From NCBI GenBank assembly GCA_964537685.1, contig CAZICM010000003.1, positions 252,730 through 316,729 of the forward strand: DNA of 64,000 bases, given 5' to 3'. A program made the translations under genes and the position numbers. The notes under the pieces were generated by a model. The model saw nothing but the letters and a program-made list of their open reading frames with translations, was not told the origin of the DNA and made no database searches. Each line of letters starts with the position of its first letter. Positions within the stretch are counted from its first letter, which is position 1. Below, piece after piece: positions 36,574 through 47,090 of this stretch. The DNA is from CAZICM01 sp964537685 (GTDB lineage Bacteria > Myxococcota_A > Polyangia > Polyangiales > Polyangiaceae).

Positions 36574-38202
36574 CTATTCCGTGGCTTCAGCGAGATCCCG
36601 CTCGCGGAGAGGTGCCGTTTCCGCCTTCATCTGCGCCTTTAGCCAAGCGCTCTCGTCGAAGGTGTTCTCTTTTATCGCGCGCTCAATGGCCTGCGTTTCC
36701 CGGAATTCTCGCGCCTCGGCCGTAAGCGTCCATGTCGCCTCAACCCCCATCCCTTCAATCGCTTCGCGGATGTTTTGGAGCGGAATGCGGAAGAACTCTT
36801 TACGGGGGTTTACCTTATTCACCTGAGTTCGAACAAAGCGCTGGTGGAGTGCGCGCTCAAGCGCAGGCGCATCCCTGCTCGGAATCATCGCGTGCACATC
36901 GAACTCAAAGGGTACACTCGCATCGCCCAGCTCCCGGACCCGATCCAGCGGATCGAGGCGCCGCGTCATTCCAATCTTGTATACATCATCTCCGAAGGAC
37001 CCCATGTTCGAGATGATATATACGTTCCCACTCTTCGTCTGCTGGGCCATGGATAGAGCCTTTTTGTTCTTTTCCTCCGCGACTCGGAGACGCTCGGTCA
37101 ACTCGCGGAGCTTCTGCTCGTACATGGCGCGTTCCGCGTCGTTTGACTTCGCAACATCACGCTGAGCTTTCTCCATGGCCTTTTGGAGCGCATCTCGCTC
37201 TTTTTCAGCCTCCTTCATAGCCTTCTCGAATTCGCGCTGCGCCCGCTCCTCTTCCCGAATGCGCTCTTTGATCAGCCTCTGTTCCTCGCGCTCCTTTACT
37301 TTCAGCTCATGGGCAACAACCCCCCACCGAAGCTCATCGAGCCGCGCATCCAGATACTCCGGGAGAATTCGCGCATCGCGAAAGGCGCGTCCGTTATGGT
37401 TGACCAGTGTAAATGCGTCGCGGATCTTTTGTTGCAAAGTCCCAAAGTTATCATGCCGAATATCGGCGAGAATGGTGTCGGCTTTTCCGTTGAACGCATC
37501 GAGCACAAACTCAATGGCGGTCGTGCGCCGGTTTGCCTCCACATAATCGCAGGTCGCGGCCGTACCCTGCTTGATCATGCTCCTGACCTTCTCGCGAGCG
37601 GCCTTCAAGTGCAGTCCCGCTTCGGCAAAGCCAAACTCCTCGGCGAGTTCATCCAGCAGACCGGTGGTTGGAATAACATATTGGTCGCCGTACCCTTTGA
37701 TAACGTTCTTCATGGCCTGAGCCGTCTGCTCATAAAGCTTCGCATCGCGCATTGCCGTGAGCGCGCCGCCCGCGATCTCCTCGGCATGTCGTTTTGCATC
37801 ATTGGTGATGCGGTCAGCCTCGCGCCGTGCATTCGCGGAAAGCTCGGCTGCGGCCGCCTCCGATTGAGCACGGACCTGTGCGGCTGTCACCTGCGCGTTT
37901 GCAAAGGCGGTTTGCCCCTCGGCGGTGAGACGATCTGCATCTTGCCGAGCATTTTGGAGGATCAGAGCGGCTCCGGCTTCGGCCTGCGCCCGCACGGCGG
38001 CCGCGGCTGCTTCGGCATCGATGATGGCCTGATAGCGGCTTAGGCGTTGTAATTGCTCTTGCAGGCTCGTGATCTGAGAGCCGAGACCTGCATTTATATC
38101 ATTGGCTTGCCGTAGCGCGCTGCCCGCACGCTGCGCCTGAATGGCGAAGAATGCAGCGGCGGCGAGTGCGGCGAAGATAAGGATGGCGAGAACGATCTCC
38201 AT
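36574..38202 (-). CDS. Membrane-anchored DUF4041/GIY-YIG nuclease (SNIPE-like)
   Basis: A 542-residue protein with an N-terminal transmembrane helix (2-24), Ala-rich coiled coil (about 30-150), DUF4041-like region (about 150-300), charged coiled coil (300-390) and a C-terminal T5orf172/Mug113-type GIY-YIG nuclease. In the nuclease, VYII (395 region), VYKIGMTRR (408-415), the conserved LHQRF His (about 453) and RKEFF Glu (469) are visible. The architecture matches SNIPE, a membrane-bound nuclease reported to cut phage DNA as it enters. Here it is wedged between the truncated rpn-like copy and the leader-distal end of array 2. Start ATG 38202. Confidence 0.8.
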   Translation of the reverse strand: MEIVLAILIFAALAAAAFFAIQAQRAGSALRQANDINAGLGSQITSLQEQLQRLSRYQAIIDAEAAAAAVRAQAEAGAALILQNARQDADRLTAEGQTAFANAQVTAAQVRAQSEAAAAELSANARREADRITNDAKRHAEEIAGGALTAMRDAKLYEQTAQAMKNVIKGYGDQYVIPTTGLLDELAEEFGFAEAGLHLKAAREKVRSMIKQGTAATCDYVEANRRTTAIEFVLDAFNGKADTILADIRHDNFGTLQQKIRDAFTLVNHNGRAFRDARILPEYLDARLDELRWGVVAHELKVKEREEQRLIKERIREEERAQREFEKAMKEAEKERDALQKAMEKAQRDVAKSNDAERAMYEQKLRELTERLRVAEEKNKKALSMAQQTKSGNVYIISNMGSFGDDVYKIGMTRRLDPLDRVRELGDASVPFEFDVHAMIPSRDAPALERALHQRFVRTQVNKVNPRKEFFRIPLQNIREAIEGMGVEATWTLTAEAREFRETQAIERAIKENTFDESAWLKAQMKAETAPLRERDLAEATE

Positions 38203-38240
38203 GGTACTCCCTCTGCGGTCTTTGACCGCCAGCGGTGGAT

Positions 38241-41200
38241 GTGCTCAACGCCTTACGGCATCACAGCTATCTACATATGGCCCGGCGTATTCGTGGGGCT
38301 CCGCCTATCCCGTGCTCAACGCCTTACGGCATCACAGCTATCTACATGTGAGTGGGCTATTCAGTTTCTCGAAACAGGCCGAGTGCTCAACGCCTTACGG
38401 CATCACAGCTATCTACATCAAGCGCCGCAATGTCAGAAGGTGAAAGGGTGTTGTGCTCAACGCCTTACGGCATCACAGCTATCTACATAACGGCTCCACT
38501 TCCACCGATATTTTGCCTAATCTGTGCTCAACGCCTTACGGCATCACAGCTATCTACATGAAGGGCAGGCCGCGACGATGAAACAGCGAGTTAGTGCTCA
38601 ACGCCTTACGGCATCACAGCTATCTACATCGGCTTCTGCTTGGGCATCGTGTGCGCTTCGCCTACGTGCTCAACGCCTTACGGCATCACAGCTATCTACA
38701 TGCACGACGCCGAGCACGTACCTGAGCTCTTGCGCATGTGCTCAACGCCTTACGGCATCACAGCTATCTACATCTTGTCGGCGGGGCGCTGCTCGCTGGC
38801 TTGGTTTTTGTGCTCAACGCCTTACGGCATCACAGCTATCTACATTCCGCGCTTCGTGGGGTTACGCCCATTTTAGACCCTGGTGCTCAACGCCTTACGG
38901 CATCACAGCTATCTACATGTAGTGGAAAAGGCAGGTGTGGAGCTCGGGCTGAATGTGCTCAACGCCTTACGGCATCACAGCTATCTACATCTATTCGGTG
39001 GCTATGTGCCGCGCGACGAATGCACTTCAGTGCTCAACGCCTTACGGCATCACAGCTATCTACATTCAAGTTCTTTGCGGGTGACGACTTGCTCGATACG
39101 GTGCTCAACGCCTTACGGCATCACAGCTATCTACATGAATGGGTTGTCGCTTTCGTAGGCGAGGCATAGGTGTGCTCAACGCCTTACGGCATCACAGCTA
39201 TCTACATAGGGAACGGGGAACCATACGCTCGACTTCGAACTCAGTGCTCAACGCCTTACGGCATCACAGCTATCTACATCGCGGCGAAGTGCGCAGCCTA
39301 TTCGTCGACAACGAGTGCTCAACGCCTTACGGCATCACAGCTATCTACATCATGACTTCCGCGTGAATGAATCGCGGATAGGTGGTGCTCAACGCCTTAC
39401 GGCATCACAGCTATCTACATTAAGCGGACCTAAAGGAATATGAAACAGTTTAAATGTGCTCAACGCCTTACGGCATCACAGCTATCTACATCATGACCGA
39501 GGGAGATACACGTTTCCCGGGCCTAGTGCTCAACGCCTTACGGCATCACAGCTATCTACATCTTTGACGGCCGGACTCGCTCAAATCGAGTCCAATCCAG
39601 TGCTCAACGCCTTACGGCATCACAGCTATCTACATCCCATGCCCCGTTACGGTAAACGTGACCATTCACGAGTGCTCAACGCCTTACGGCATCACAGCTA
39701 TCTACATGCGACCTTCGGATCGAGTTCGACCAAACGCTATCGTGCTCAACGCCTTACGGCATCACAGCTATCTACATCGTGGGCGGTACTCTTTGACGGT
39801 AAAATCGATCATCGTGCTCAACGCCTTACGGCATCACAGCTATCTACATGTTGTGGCTGGCATTGTGATCTACGGCGTCGTCAAAGGTGCTCAACGCCTT
39901 ACGGCATCACAGCTATCTACATCCCATACCCCCGTTTTCTTCCGTGTTTGCTCTTTTGTGCTCAACGCCTTACGGCATCACAGCTATCTACATTAAATAG
40001 ATTGACGCTGGCACCAAAAACAGCGCGTGCTCAACGCCTTACGGCATCACAGCTATCTACATGCTTTTGTGGTCGGCGCATTGGTCACAGCTTTAGGGGG
40101 TGCTCAACGCCTTACGGCATCACAGCTATCTACATAAGATACTGCGAGAGAAATGCTGCAGAAAGGAAAGGGGTGCTCAACGCCTTACGGCATCACAGCT
40201 ATCTACATGCGAATTAATTGCAACGCGAATTCCTCAAGCGGCTTGTGCTCAACGCCTTACGGCATCACAGCTATCTACATTGCGCTCTGTGGCCGCGCGC
40301 AAAGCCTGGACGCGGTGCTCAACGCCTTACGGCATCACAGCTATCTACATCAATCCCCATCGTATCCTCCTGCGCCTATCCTAATGTGCTCAACGCCTTA
40401 CGGCATCACAGCTATCTACATCGCGGAAGGCGGCGCCGCTTTCCTTGATGCCGTCGAGTGCTCAACGCCTTACGGCATCACAGCTATCTACATAACACCG
40501 CGCGAGTACGTCACCGATCCATCAATGGTGCTCAACGCCTTACGGCATCACAGCTATCTACATGACCACCTTCGGCCGAATCCTCATGACGACACGAATG
40601 TGCTCAACGCCTTACGGCATCACAGCTATCTACATCTGATACGCCGTGGCTCGCGGCACCTTCAATGCGTTGTGCTCAACGCCTTACGGCATCACAGCTA
40701 TCTACATGCGCGGGACAACTCGCAGAGGTTGAGATAAATTTACGTGCTCAACGCCTTACGGCATCACAGCTATCTACATAATGGCGCAACGATCGCCGCG
40801 CTCACGACGTTAAGGTGCTCAACGCCTTACGGCATCACAGCTATCTACATACGGGCGCGGGATTCGGTGTGAGCTTGCTCAATGTGTGCTCAACGCCTTA
40901 CGGCATCACAGCTATCTACATTGTTTGAAGCTGTGATGTGCATGCCGCTCTTGCTCAGTGCTCAACGCCTTACGGCATCACAGCTATCTACATTCGCTTA
41001 GTCGAACCGTTCATGCTCACGACTGCAATGTGCTCAACGCCTTACGGCATCACAGCTATCTACATTCCCAAGCTCTTCATCGCAATCTGCGCACCGTACT
41101 CGTGCTCAACGCCTTACGGCATCACAGCTATCTACATAACAGGACACCGGCGAGAATGAGAATGAAGCACAAAGTGCTCAACGCCTTACGGCATCACAGC

Positions 41201-44200
41201 TATCTACATTCTTTTCTTGCCCCCCCCTTCGTCGCAAACGTACAATGTGCTCAACGCCTTACGGCATCACAGCTATCTACATGCGTGCCTGGAGTGCGGC
41301 ATTCAGTTGATGGACAGTGCTCAACGCCTTACGGCATCACAGCTATCTACATTACCTGTCCTTATGACGCCTGAACCCCTAAAAACAGTGCTCAACGCCT
41401 TACGGCATCACAGCTATCTACATGCGGTCAGCGCGGCTGGCTCCGCTAAAAAGCTTTCAAGTGCTCAACGCCTTACGGCATCACAGCTATCTACATCCTA
41501 TGCGAGGGCGGCATCTAAAAGCGGCATTAAGTGCTCAACGCCTTACGGCATCACAGCTATCTACATTGATGGTTCGCGCGGTCACACGCACGCCCACAAC
41601 GTGCTCAACGCCTTACGGCATCACAGCTATCTACATTCCTGTCGGCTCAAATGTCGGCCTTCCAACAATTGGGTGCTCAACGCCTTACGGCATCACAGCT
41701 ATCTACATGAAGCATCACATTGTCGGCTGCTCTATCCGCCAGTGCTCAACGCCTTACGGCATCACAGCTATCTACATCGAAGCGACGGCTCGCTGCAAAA
41801 CCGATTGTTTTTGTGCTCAACGCCTTACGGCATCACAGCTATCTACATCCGCCAGAGGGGCTCTCCAGACGGCGCGAAGGAGTGCTCAACGCCTTACGGC
41901 ATCACAGCTATCTACATATCGAACCCCATCCTTAACCATTCAGCGGTTTAGAGTGCTCAACGCCTTACGGCATCACAGCTATCTACATAGTGTAATTGAC
42001 CCTTCCACATTTAGTGGTAGTCTTCGTGCTCAACGCCTTACGGCATCACAGCTATCTACATAAAAGCATAGCCCGGAAGAGTGGGGTGATCTTGTGTGCT
42101 CAACGCCTTACGGCATCACAGCTATCTACATCCCTTATCTGCGTTGTTAACGCACTATATGGGTTCACGTGCTCAACGCCTTACGGCATCACAGCTATCT
42201 ACATTGTCTCACGTTAATTTCCAAGTTGTTTGTAAGTGGTGCTCAACGCCTTACGGCATCACAGCTATCTACATGCGCGCGTCTTCCTGTAATCATCCAC
42301 ACTCATCCTAGTGCTCAACGCCTTACGGCATCACAGCTATCTACATTCAACACGTTCAGTCAGGACGTTTATGAGTCTCCGTGCTCAACGCCTTACGGCA
42401 TCACAGCTATCTACATATTGCGACCGGCGAAGAGCCCGCCCGAGCGGGATGGCGTGCTCAACGCCTTACGGCATCACAGCTATCTACATCCCGTGGGGGG
42501 CGTGGCTCGCTTTCGCCGAGAGGTGCTCAACGCCTTACGGCATCACAGCTATCTACATATAGGCTCGTCAAACCCCCAGGAGGTCTTGAGGAATCGTGCT
42601 CAACGCCTTACGGCATCACAGCTATCTACATTTCGATCCATTGGTGACCGCAACGCAGGCACCGTTGTGCTCAACGCCTTACGGCATCACAGCTATCTAC
42701 ATATCAGCGCAAGCGCTATCAGCTTCTCGGTTTTGCCGTGCTCAACGCCTTACGGCATCACAGCTATCTACATGGAAGGGATTTTGCGAGGGCGTGGCGG
42801 ATTTGAGTCAGTGCTCAACGCCTTACGGCATCACAGCTATCTACATTTGACCTGAAAGCGTCGCGGATGGAAAACGATGAGTGCTCAACGCCTTACGGCA
42901 TCACAGCTATCTACATTCGCAGGGCCGCGTTGTACGCGTCCCCCGTCAGTTGGTGCTCAACGCCTTACGGCATCACAGCTATCTACATATCGAAGAAGTC
43001 TCCGGCCCATGCTGCGATTTGATGTGCTCAACGCCTTACGGCATCACAGCTATCTACATGACGAAAGCGCGATCGCTCAAAACACGGTGCATTACGTGCT
43101 CAACGCCTTACGGCATCACAGCTATCTACATAAGAAGAAACCCAACCAAGTTCGTGGGGGTGGTTTAAGTGCTCAACGCCTTACGGCATCACAGCTATCT
43201 ACATAGATCTGCGAATACTGGTCCGTGGAGACCTCCACGGAGTGCTCAACGCCTTACGGCATCACAGCTATCTACATTCGCAGGGCCGCGTTGTACGCGT
43301 CCCCCGTCAGTTGGTGCTCAACGCCTTACGGCATCACAGCTATCTACATGACGGCACGCTTTGCCATCTTCGGCGCATTCATTGAGTGCTCAACGCCTTA
43401 CGGCATCACAGCTATCTACATTTGTGCTCTTTTGGTCGTTCTTAGACCTCATCAGTGCTCAACGCCTTACGGCATCACAGCTATCTACATGGTAGTGTCT
43501 GCATTTGGTAGCCATGGATTCGCGTACGTGCTCAACGCCTTACGGCATCACAGCTATCTACATTTAATTTGAATCAAGAGATCTGGAGATAAGAACGTGC
43601 TCAACGCCTTACGGCATCACAGCTATCTACATACGTCGGATACACAAGATGCACGGAATCTTGACAAAAGTGCTCAACGCCTTACGGCATCACAGCTATC
43701 TACATGCAAAGCGCCCATCTTACCGGGCTTCTATTCCAGGTGCTCAACGCCTTACGGCATCACAGCTATCTACATCCGTTGTCTGCCGATTCGGCGGGCA
43801 ATTTCAATCGTGCTCAACGCCTTACGGCATCACAGCTATCTACATGAGCTGCCACGCGAGATGATGACACCGGCTGTAACGTGCTCAACGCCTTACGGCA
43901 TCACAGCTATCTACATAAATGCCTATTGGTGCGGCCGTGTTGATCGGGCTGATGTGCTCAACGCCTTACGGCATCACAGCTATCTACATCTAACAATACG
44001 GGACACGCAGGCAAATTTTGCCTGATGTGCTCAACGCCTTACGGCATCACAGCTATCTACATAGGGGCACCCAAAGCTTAATCAAAGCCACGAAATTGCG
44101 TGCTCAACGCCTTACGGCATCACAGCTATCTACATTCAAATCGCGATAGCGCTGCACCACAGCGACAAGTGCTCAACGCCTTACGGCATCACAGCTATCT

Positions 44201-44852
44201 ACATCTCGCACGCAACCCACCTCGCGCCACACCCTGGCGCCGTGCTCAACGCCTTACGGCATCACAGCTATCTACATTCTTCAACGGGCACAACGCCCGC
44301 GAAGGAAAGGGTAAGTGCTCAACGCCTTACGGCATCACAGCTATCTACATCAAAGTCCTTCGATCGTCAATACGTGCTCGGCTGCTAGTGCTCAACGCCT
44401 TACGGCATCACAGCTATCTACATCAAGATTCGCGCAGTGGAGAGCAGTAATTTCAAACAGTGCTCAACGCCTTACGGCATCACAGCTATCTACATTTTGT
44501 GTTGGCGATTGGCTGAAAAAATTCGTTGCTGTGCTCAACGCCTTACGGCATCACAGCTATCTACATCTGAGTCCGCTGGCTGATTTTTTGACGTTGTGAT
44601 GTGCTCAACGCCTTACGGCATCACAGCTATCTACATGCTGCGCTGGAGGCGCCGATGGTCGATCGCCCCCTTGTGCTCAACGCCTTACGGCATCACAGCT
44701 ATCTACATCCATGCCCAGACGTTGTTGGCGTCCCCGCACCAGTGTGCTCAACGCCTTACGGCATCACAGCTATCTACATCCGCGGAGCGCGAAGCGCGTC
44801 CCGTGGGCGTCGATTAGTGCTCAACGCCTTACGGCATCACAGCTATCTACAT
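38241..44852 (-). CRISPR. CRISPR array 2, 93 repeats
   Basis: The 36-nt repeat begins GTGCTCAACG and ends CTATCTACAT, differing from array 1 only in the last six bases (CAACAG versus CTACAT). I counted 93 repeats with spacers of about 34-37 nt. All copies read look identical and there is no degenerate copy at 38241, the leader-distal end. One spacer occurs twice (42917-42952 and 43278-43313). Transcription from the minus strand is inferred from the leader at the right and from the GUAA-capped stem plus TTGAGCAC handle. It lies downstream of the type I MYXAN cas operon. Confidence 0.98.
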
Positions 44853-45104
44853 AGCCTCCTTCCAAACCCCTGAAATCACTCCACAAATAAAACCAGTTTT
44901 CAAGCACCTCCCTCTGCCCATCGCGCCCACCACAAAAACACATCCCAAATCCCCTCGTCAACATCTTTTTTCCCCTTCATTTTGAGACACTTCGTCCACC
45001 TTTCAAGCACCTCCTCCCACCGCTTTTTCACCCTTCTCCCAATCATTTCAACCTGTTAACCCCTTTTTCCGCTCCGCTCTCGCCAAACGCCCAGAGGTGC
45101 TTGA
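44853..45104 (-). promoter_or_regulatory. Leader of array 2
   Basis: Homologous to the array 1 leader. The 10-bp motif TCAAGCACCT occurs at 44900-44909 and 45003-45012 and inverted at 45095-45104. Distances from the repeat end and between motifs (48, 103 and 92) match those at array 1 (49, 102, 92) to within one base. TTGACG on the transcribed strand is at 44956-44961. Poly-purine stretches lie between. Confidence 0.85.
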
Positions 45105-45146
45105 ATGCCGTCCTCCCCTATGGACCTCCTCCCCCGCTCCCCTCGT

Positions 45147-45470
45147 CCAACCCCATCGCCCTTTCTTCTCTCTCGTCCGCTTTTTTTTTCTTGACAGCTN
45201 NNNNNNNNNNNNNNNNNNNNNNNNNNNNNNNNNNNNNNNNNNNNNNNNNNNNNNNNNNNNNNNNNNNNNNNNNNNNNNNNNNNNNNNNNNNNNNNNNNNC
45301 GCCTTTCGTGTGCGCTCCCCTCCCGTCAATCCTTCGCGGCGCGCTGCTCTCCTAACGCCTATCGCTCTTTCTTCTCCCTCGTCCGCTTTTTTTTCTTGAC
45401 AGGTCGCCTTTCGTGTGCGCTCCCCTCCCGTCAATCCTTCGCGGCGCGCTGCTCTCCTATGCCCGCTCTG
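45147..45470. repeat. 105-bp tandem repeat interrupted by an assembly gap
   Basis: A unit starting CGCCTTTCGTGTGCGCTCCC begins at 45300 and again at 45405. The end of an earlier unit (ATCGCcCTTTCTTCTCtCTCG ... TTTCTTGACAG) is visible at 45147-45199 before the gap. So there are at least two and a half units, and the gap probably hides more. The repeat lies between the array 2 leader and the coiled-coil gene. Confidence 0.85.
45200..45299. other. Assembly gap (100 N)
   Basis: Exactly 100 N, a placeholder gap inside the 105-bp tandem repeat. The copy number of that repeat is therefore unknown. Confidence 0.99.
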
Positions 45471-45571
45471 CACGCTTTTGCTCCGCTCTCCGCGTACCAT
45501 GCCCGATGTCCATGGACCTTCGCGTGTGGCCGGGCGCGCCGCGCCTGTCGTCCATGTTCCACTCTCGCACG

Positions 45572-45739
45572 CCATCCGCGATGCGCTCACCATCCATGGA
45601 CCTTGCGCTCTTTCCATCCGCGATGCGCTCACCATCCATGGACCTTTGCGCTTCTCCCATCCGCGATGCGCTCACCGTCCATGGACCTTGCGCTCTTCTC
45701 TCGCGCGATGCTGCCGCCGTCCATGGACCAAAAAAATGT
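45572..45739. repeat. 42/43-bp tandem repeat with CCATGGACC cores
   Basis: Units CCATCCGCGATGCGCTCACC start at 45572, 45614 and 45657, followed by a degenerate fourth near 45700. Each ends in TCCATGGACC, which also occurs singly upstream near 45508 and as CCATGGAC near 45805. No gene is credible from 45105 to 45838; frames open there are a by-product of the repeat. Confidence 0.8.
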
Positions 45740-45838
45740 CGCGCACGCTCCGCGCTCCCGGTCCTTGGATTTCCAGCGCATCCCGCCCGCGCTTCAATCG
45801 TTAGCCATGGACAGATGCTCTGTCGCGCGCCTTGTGCG

Positions 45839-46717
45839 CTATTTGGACAGCTTTTGCGTCAGTTCAGCCTCACGCTGCTCAATCTCTTGCTTCATCTTCG
45901 CCAATTCCGCGAGCTCTTCCTGCACCTCTTGCGCTATGGCCAGCTCCCGTTCCTTCTCTTTTTGAGCCTTCGCTTCCTGCAACTTCACTTGTATCGCCAA
46001 GAGCCGCGCCTTTTCCTTCTCCACCCGCGAAAGCGCCTCCGCCACGCTCGTCAATGTGTGCTCCCGGGTCCGCGTCTCCTGCAGGAAAAATGAATCTTCC
46101 CAGTCCGATGGCAAATGCAATTGGGGATTCGAAAGCTTGATCTGTTCCAGTTCCGCCCAAAGCGCTTTTCGAATGGAATTGGCTGTGTCCACCAGGTTTT
46201 TCTTGTCGCCCAACAACGTAAAATCCGAAAGCCGCTGTTCGCATTGCGCCTTGTTTTCCTCGGCTGTGTCGCATTGGCTAATCAGTGCAGCGAGCGCGGT
46301 GCCTTGGGTTTTAATATTGTCGTTGTCGATCTTAGAAAGTGTCTCGGGCCATACGCGCATTTCATCGAGCTGTATGCCAAGGATGGGTTTGCGCTGATCC
46401 GATGGTTTTTGGTTTTGGGTGAGGTTTTTGATAAGCGGCGAGTTGCGTTTATTGCCTTCATGGGCAAGCACCAACGCGATGATGCGGGCATGGGAAATAT
46501 CGAGTTCAATATTCAAATATTCGACTTGGGCCTCCGCTTCGGTTTGAGCGTCTTCCAAGCTGCGTTCTTTGATTTCCGTGCTGTCGCAGAGCGGAAATAG
46601 AGGATCGAGCTTGGATGTCAGCGCTTGGGTGAGAGGCTGGGCGTTTAGGCGGGTTTTGGTAAACACGCTGTGATGCCGGATGGTTTTGCTGGGTGTGTTG
46701 ATGGCAAAGGATCGCAT
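45839..46717 (-). CDS. Unrecognised coiled-coil protein between cas2 and array 2 leader
   Basis: A 292-residue soluble protein. The N-terminal half contains LEDAQTEAEAQVEYLNIELDISHARIIALVLAHEG, a helix with repeated acidic residues. The last 80 residues (from about 210) are a long charged coiled coil (SRVEKEKARLLAIQ, EEVQEELAELAKMKQEIEQ). No enzymatic motif is visible. It starts 66 bp downstream of cas2 on the same strand and may be co-transcribed with the type I operon. The gene after cmr6 holds the same position at the other array, although the two proteins are not evidently similar. Confidence 0.6.
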   Translation of the reverse strand: MRSFAINTPSKTIRHHSVFTKTRLNAQPLTQALTSKLDPLFPLCDSTEIKERSLEDAQTEAEAQVEYLNIELDISHARIIALVLAHEGNKRNSPLIKNLTQNQKPSDQRKPILGIQLDEMRVWPETLSKIDNDNIKTQGTALAALISQCDTAEENKAQCEQRLSDFTLLGDKKNLVDTANSIRKALWAELEQIKLSNPQLHLPSDWEDSFFLQETRTREHTLTSVAEALSRVEKEKARLLAIQVKLQEAKAQKEKERELAIAQEVQEELAELAKMKQEIEQREAELTQKLSK

Positions 46718-46782
46718 GGCGCCGCATTAGGCGAAGTGTGCCAGGGATGCAAGATCTTTTGCATGAGGCACACGCGCGCGCT

Positions 46783-47076
46783 CTAAATCACCTTGAATGT
46801 CTCATCCACCATCTCCCATTGTCCGGGTTTGTTCTTCGCTTCGATGCGCGCAACACATCCATCGCACAGTCCAACATATAAAACACTGTCCTCGTCCGTT
46901 ACAAAACACTCCAGTTCAAAGCGCATTTTTTCCAATTGCCGCGCCGTCAGGCGGCAGCGGAAAATCGAATACTGAATGCGATGCCCATAGCCCTTCAGAT
47001 GCTTGTACACCTTCCTCCACCGCTTGGGATCGCGGATATCGTAGGCCACCAAATACCAAAGTTTTGCCTCCGCCAT
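46783..47076 (-). CDS. cas2: CRISPR adaptation protein Cas2
   Basis: A 97-residue Cas2. The ferredoxin-like first strand WYLVAYDIRDPKRWRKVYKHLKGYGHRIQYSIFRC region is typical, with the Asp of YDI (13). Cas2 forms the central dimer of the integrase that inserts spacers. It follows the cas4/1 fusion gene by 14 bp, and it is the only cas2 in the window, so both arrays probably depend on it. Confidence 0.96.
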   Translation of the reverse strand: MAEAKLWYLVAYDIRDPKRWRKVYKHLKGYGHRIQYSIFRCRLTARQLEKMRFELECFVTDEDSVLYVGLCDGCVARIEAKNKPGQWEMVDETFKVI

Positions 47077-47090
47077 GGTTCTTCCCTCCC

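Noticed and set aside
38141..44873. Long open frames through array 2 with repeated LRHHSYLH-like peptides
   Set aside because: Same artefact of the array 2 repeat.
45048..46093. Frames rich in Arg, Ser and Pro beside the array 2 leader
   Set aside because: They run through tandem repeats and N bases, and some overlap the real coiled-coil gene in antisense.
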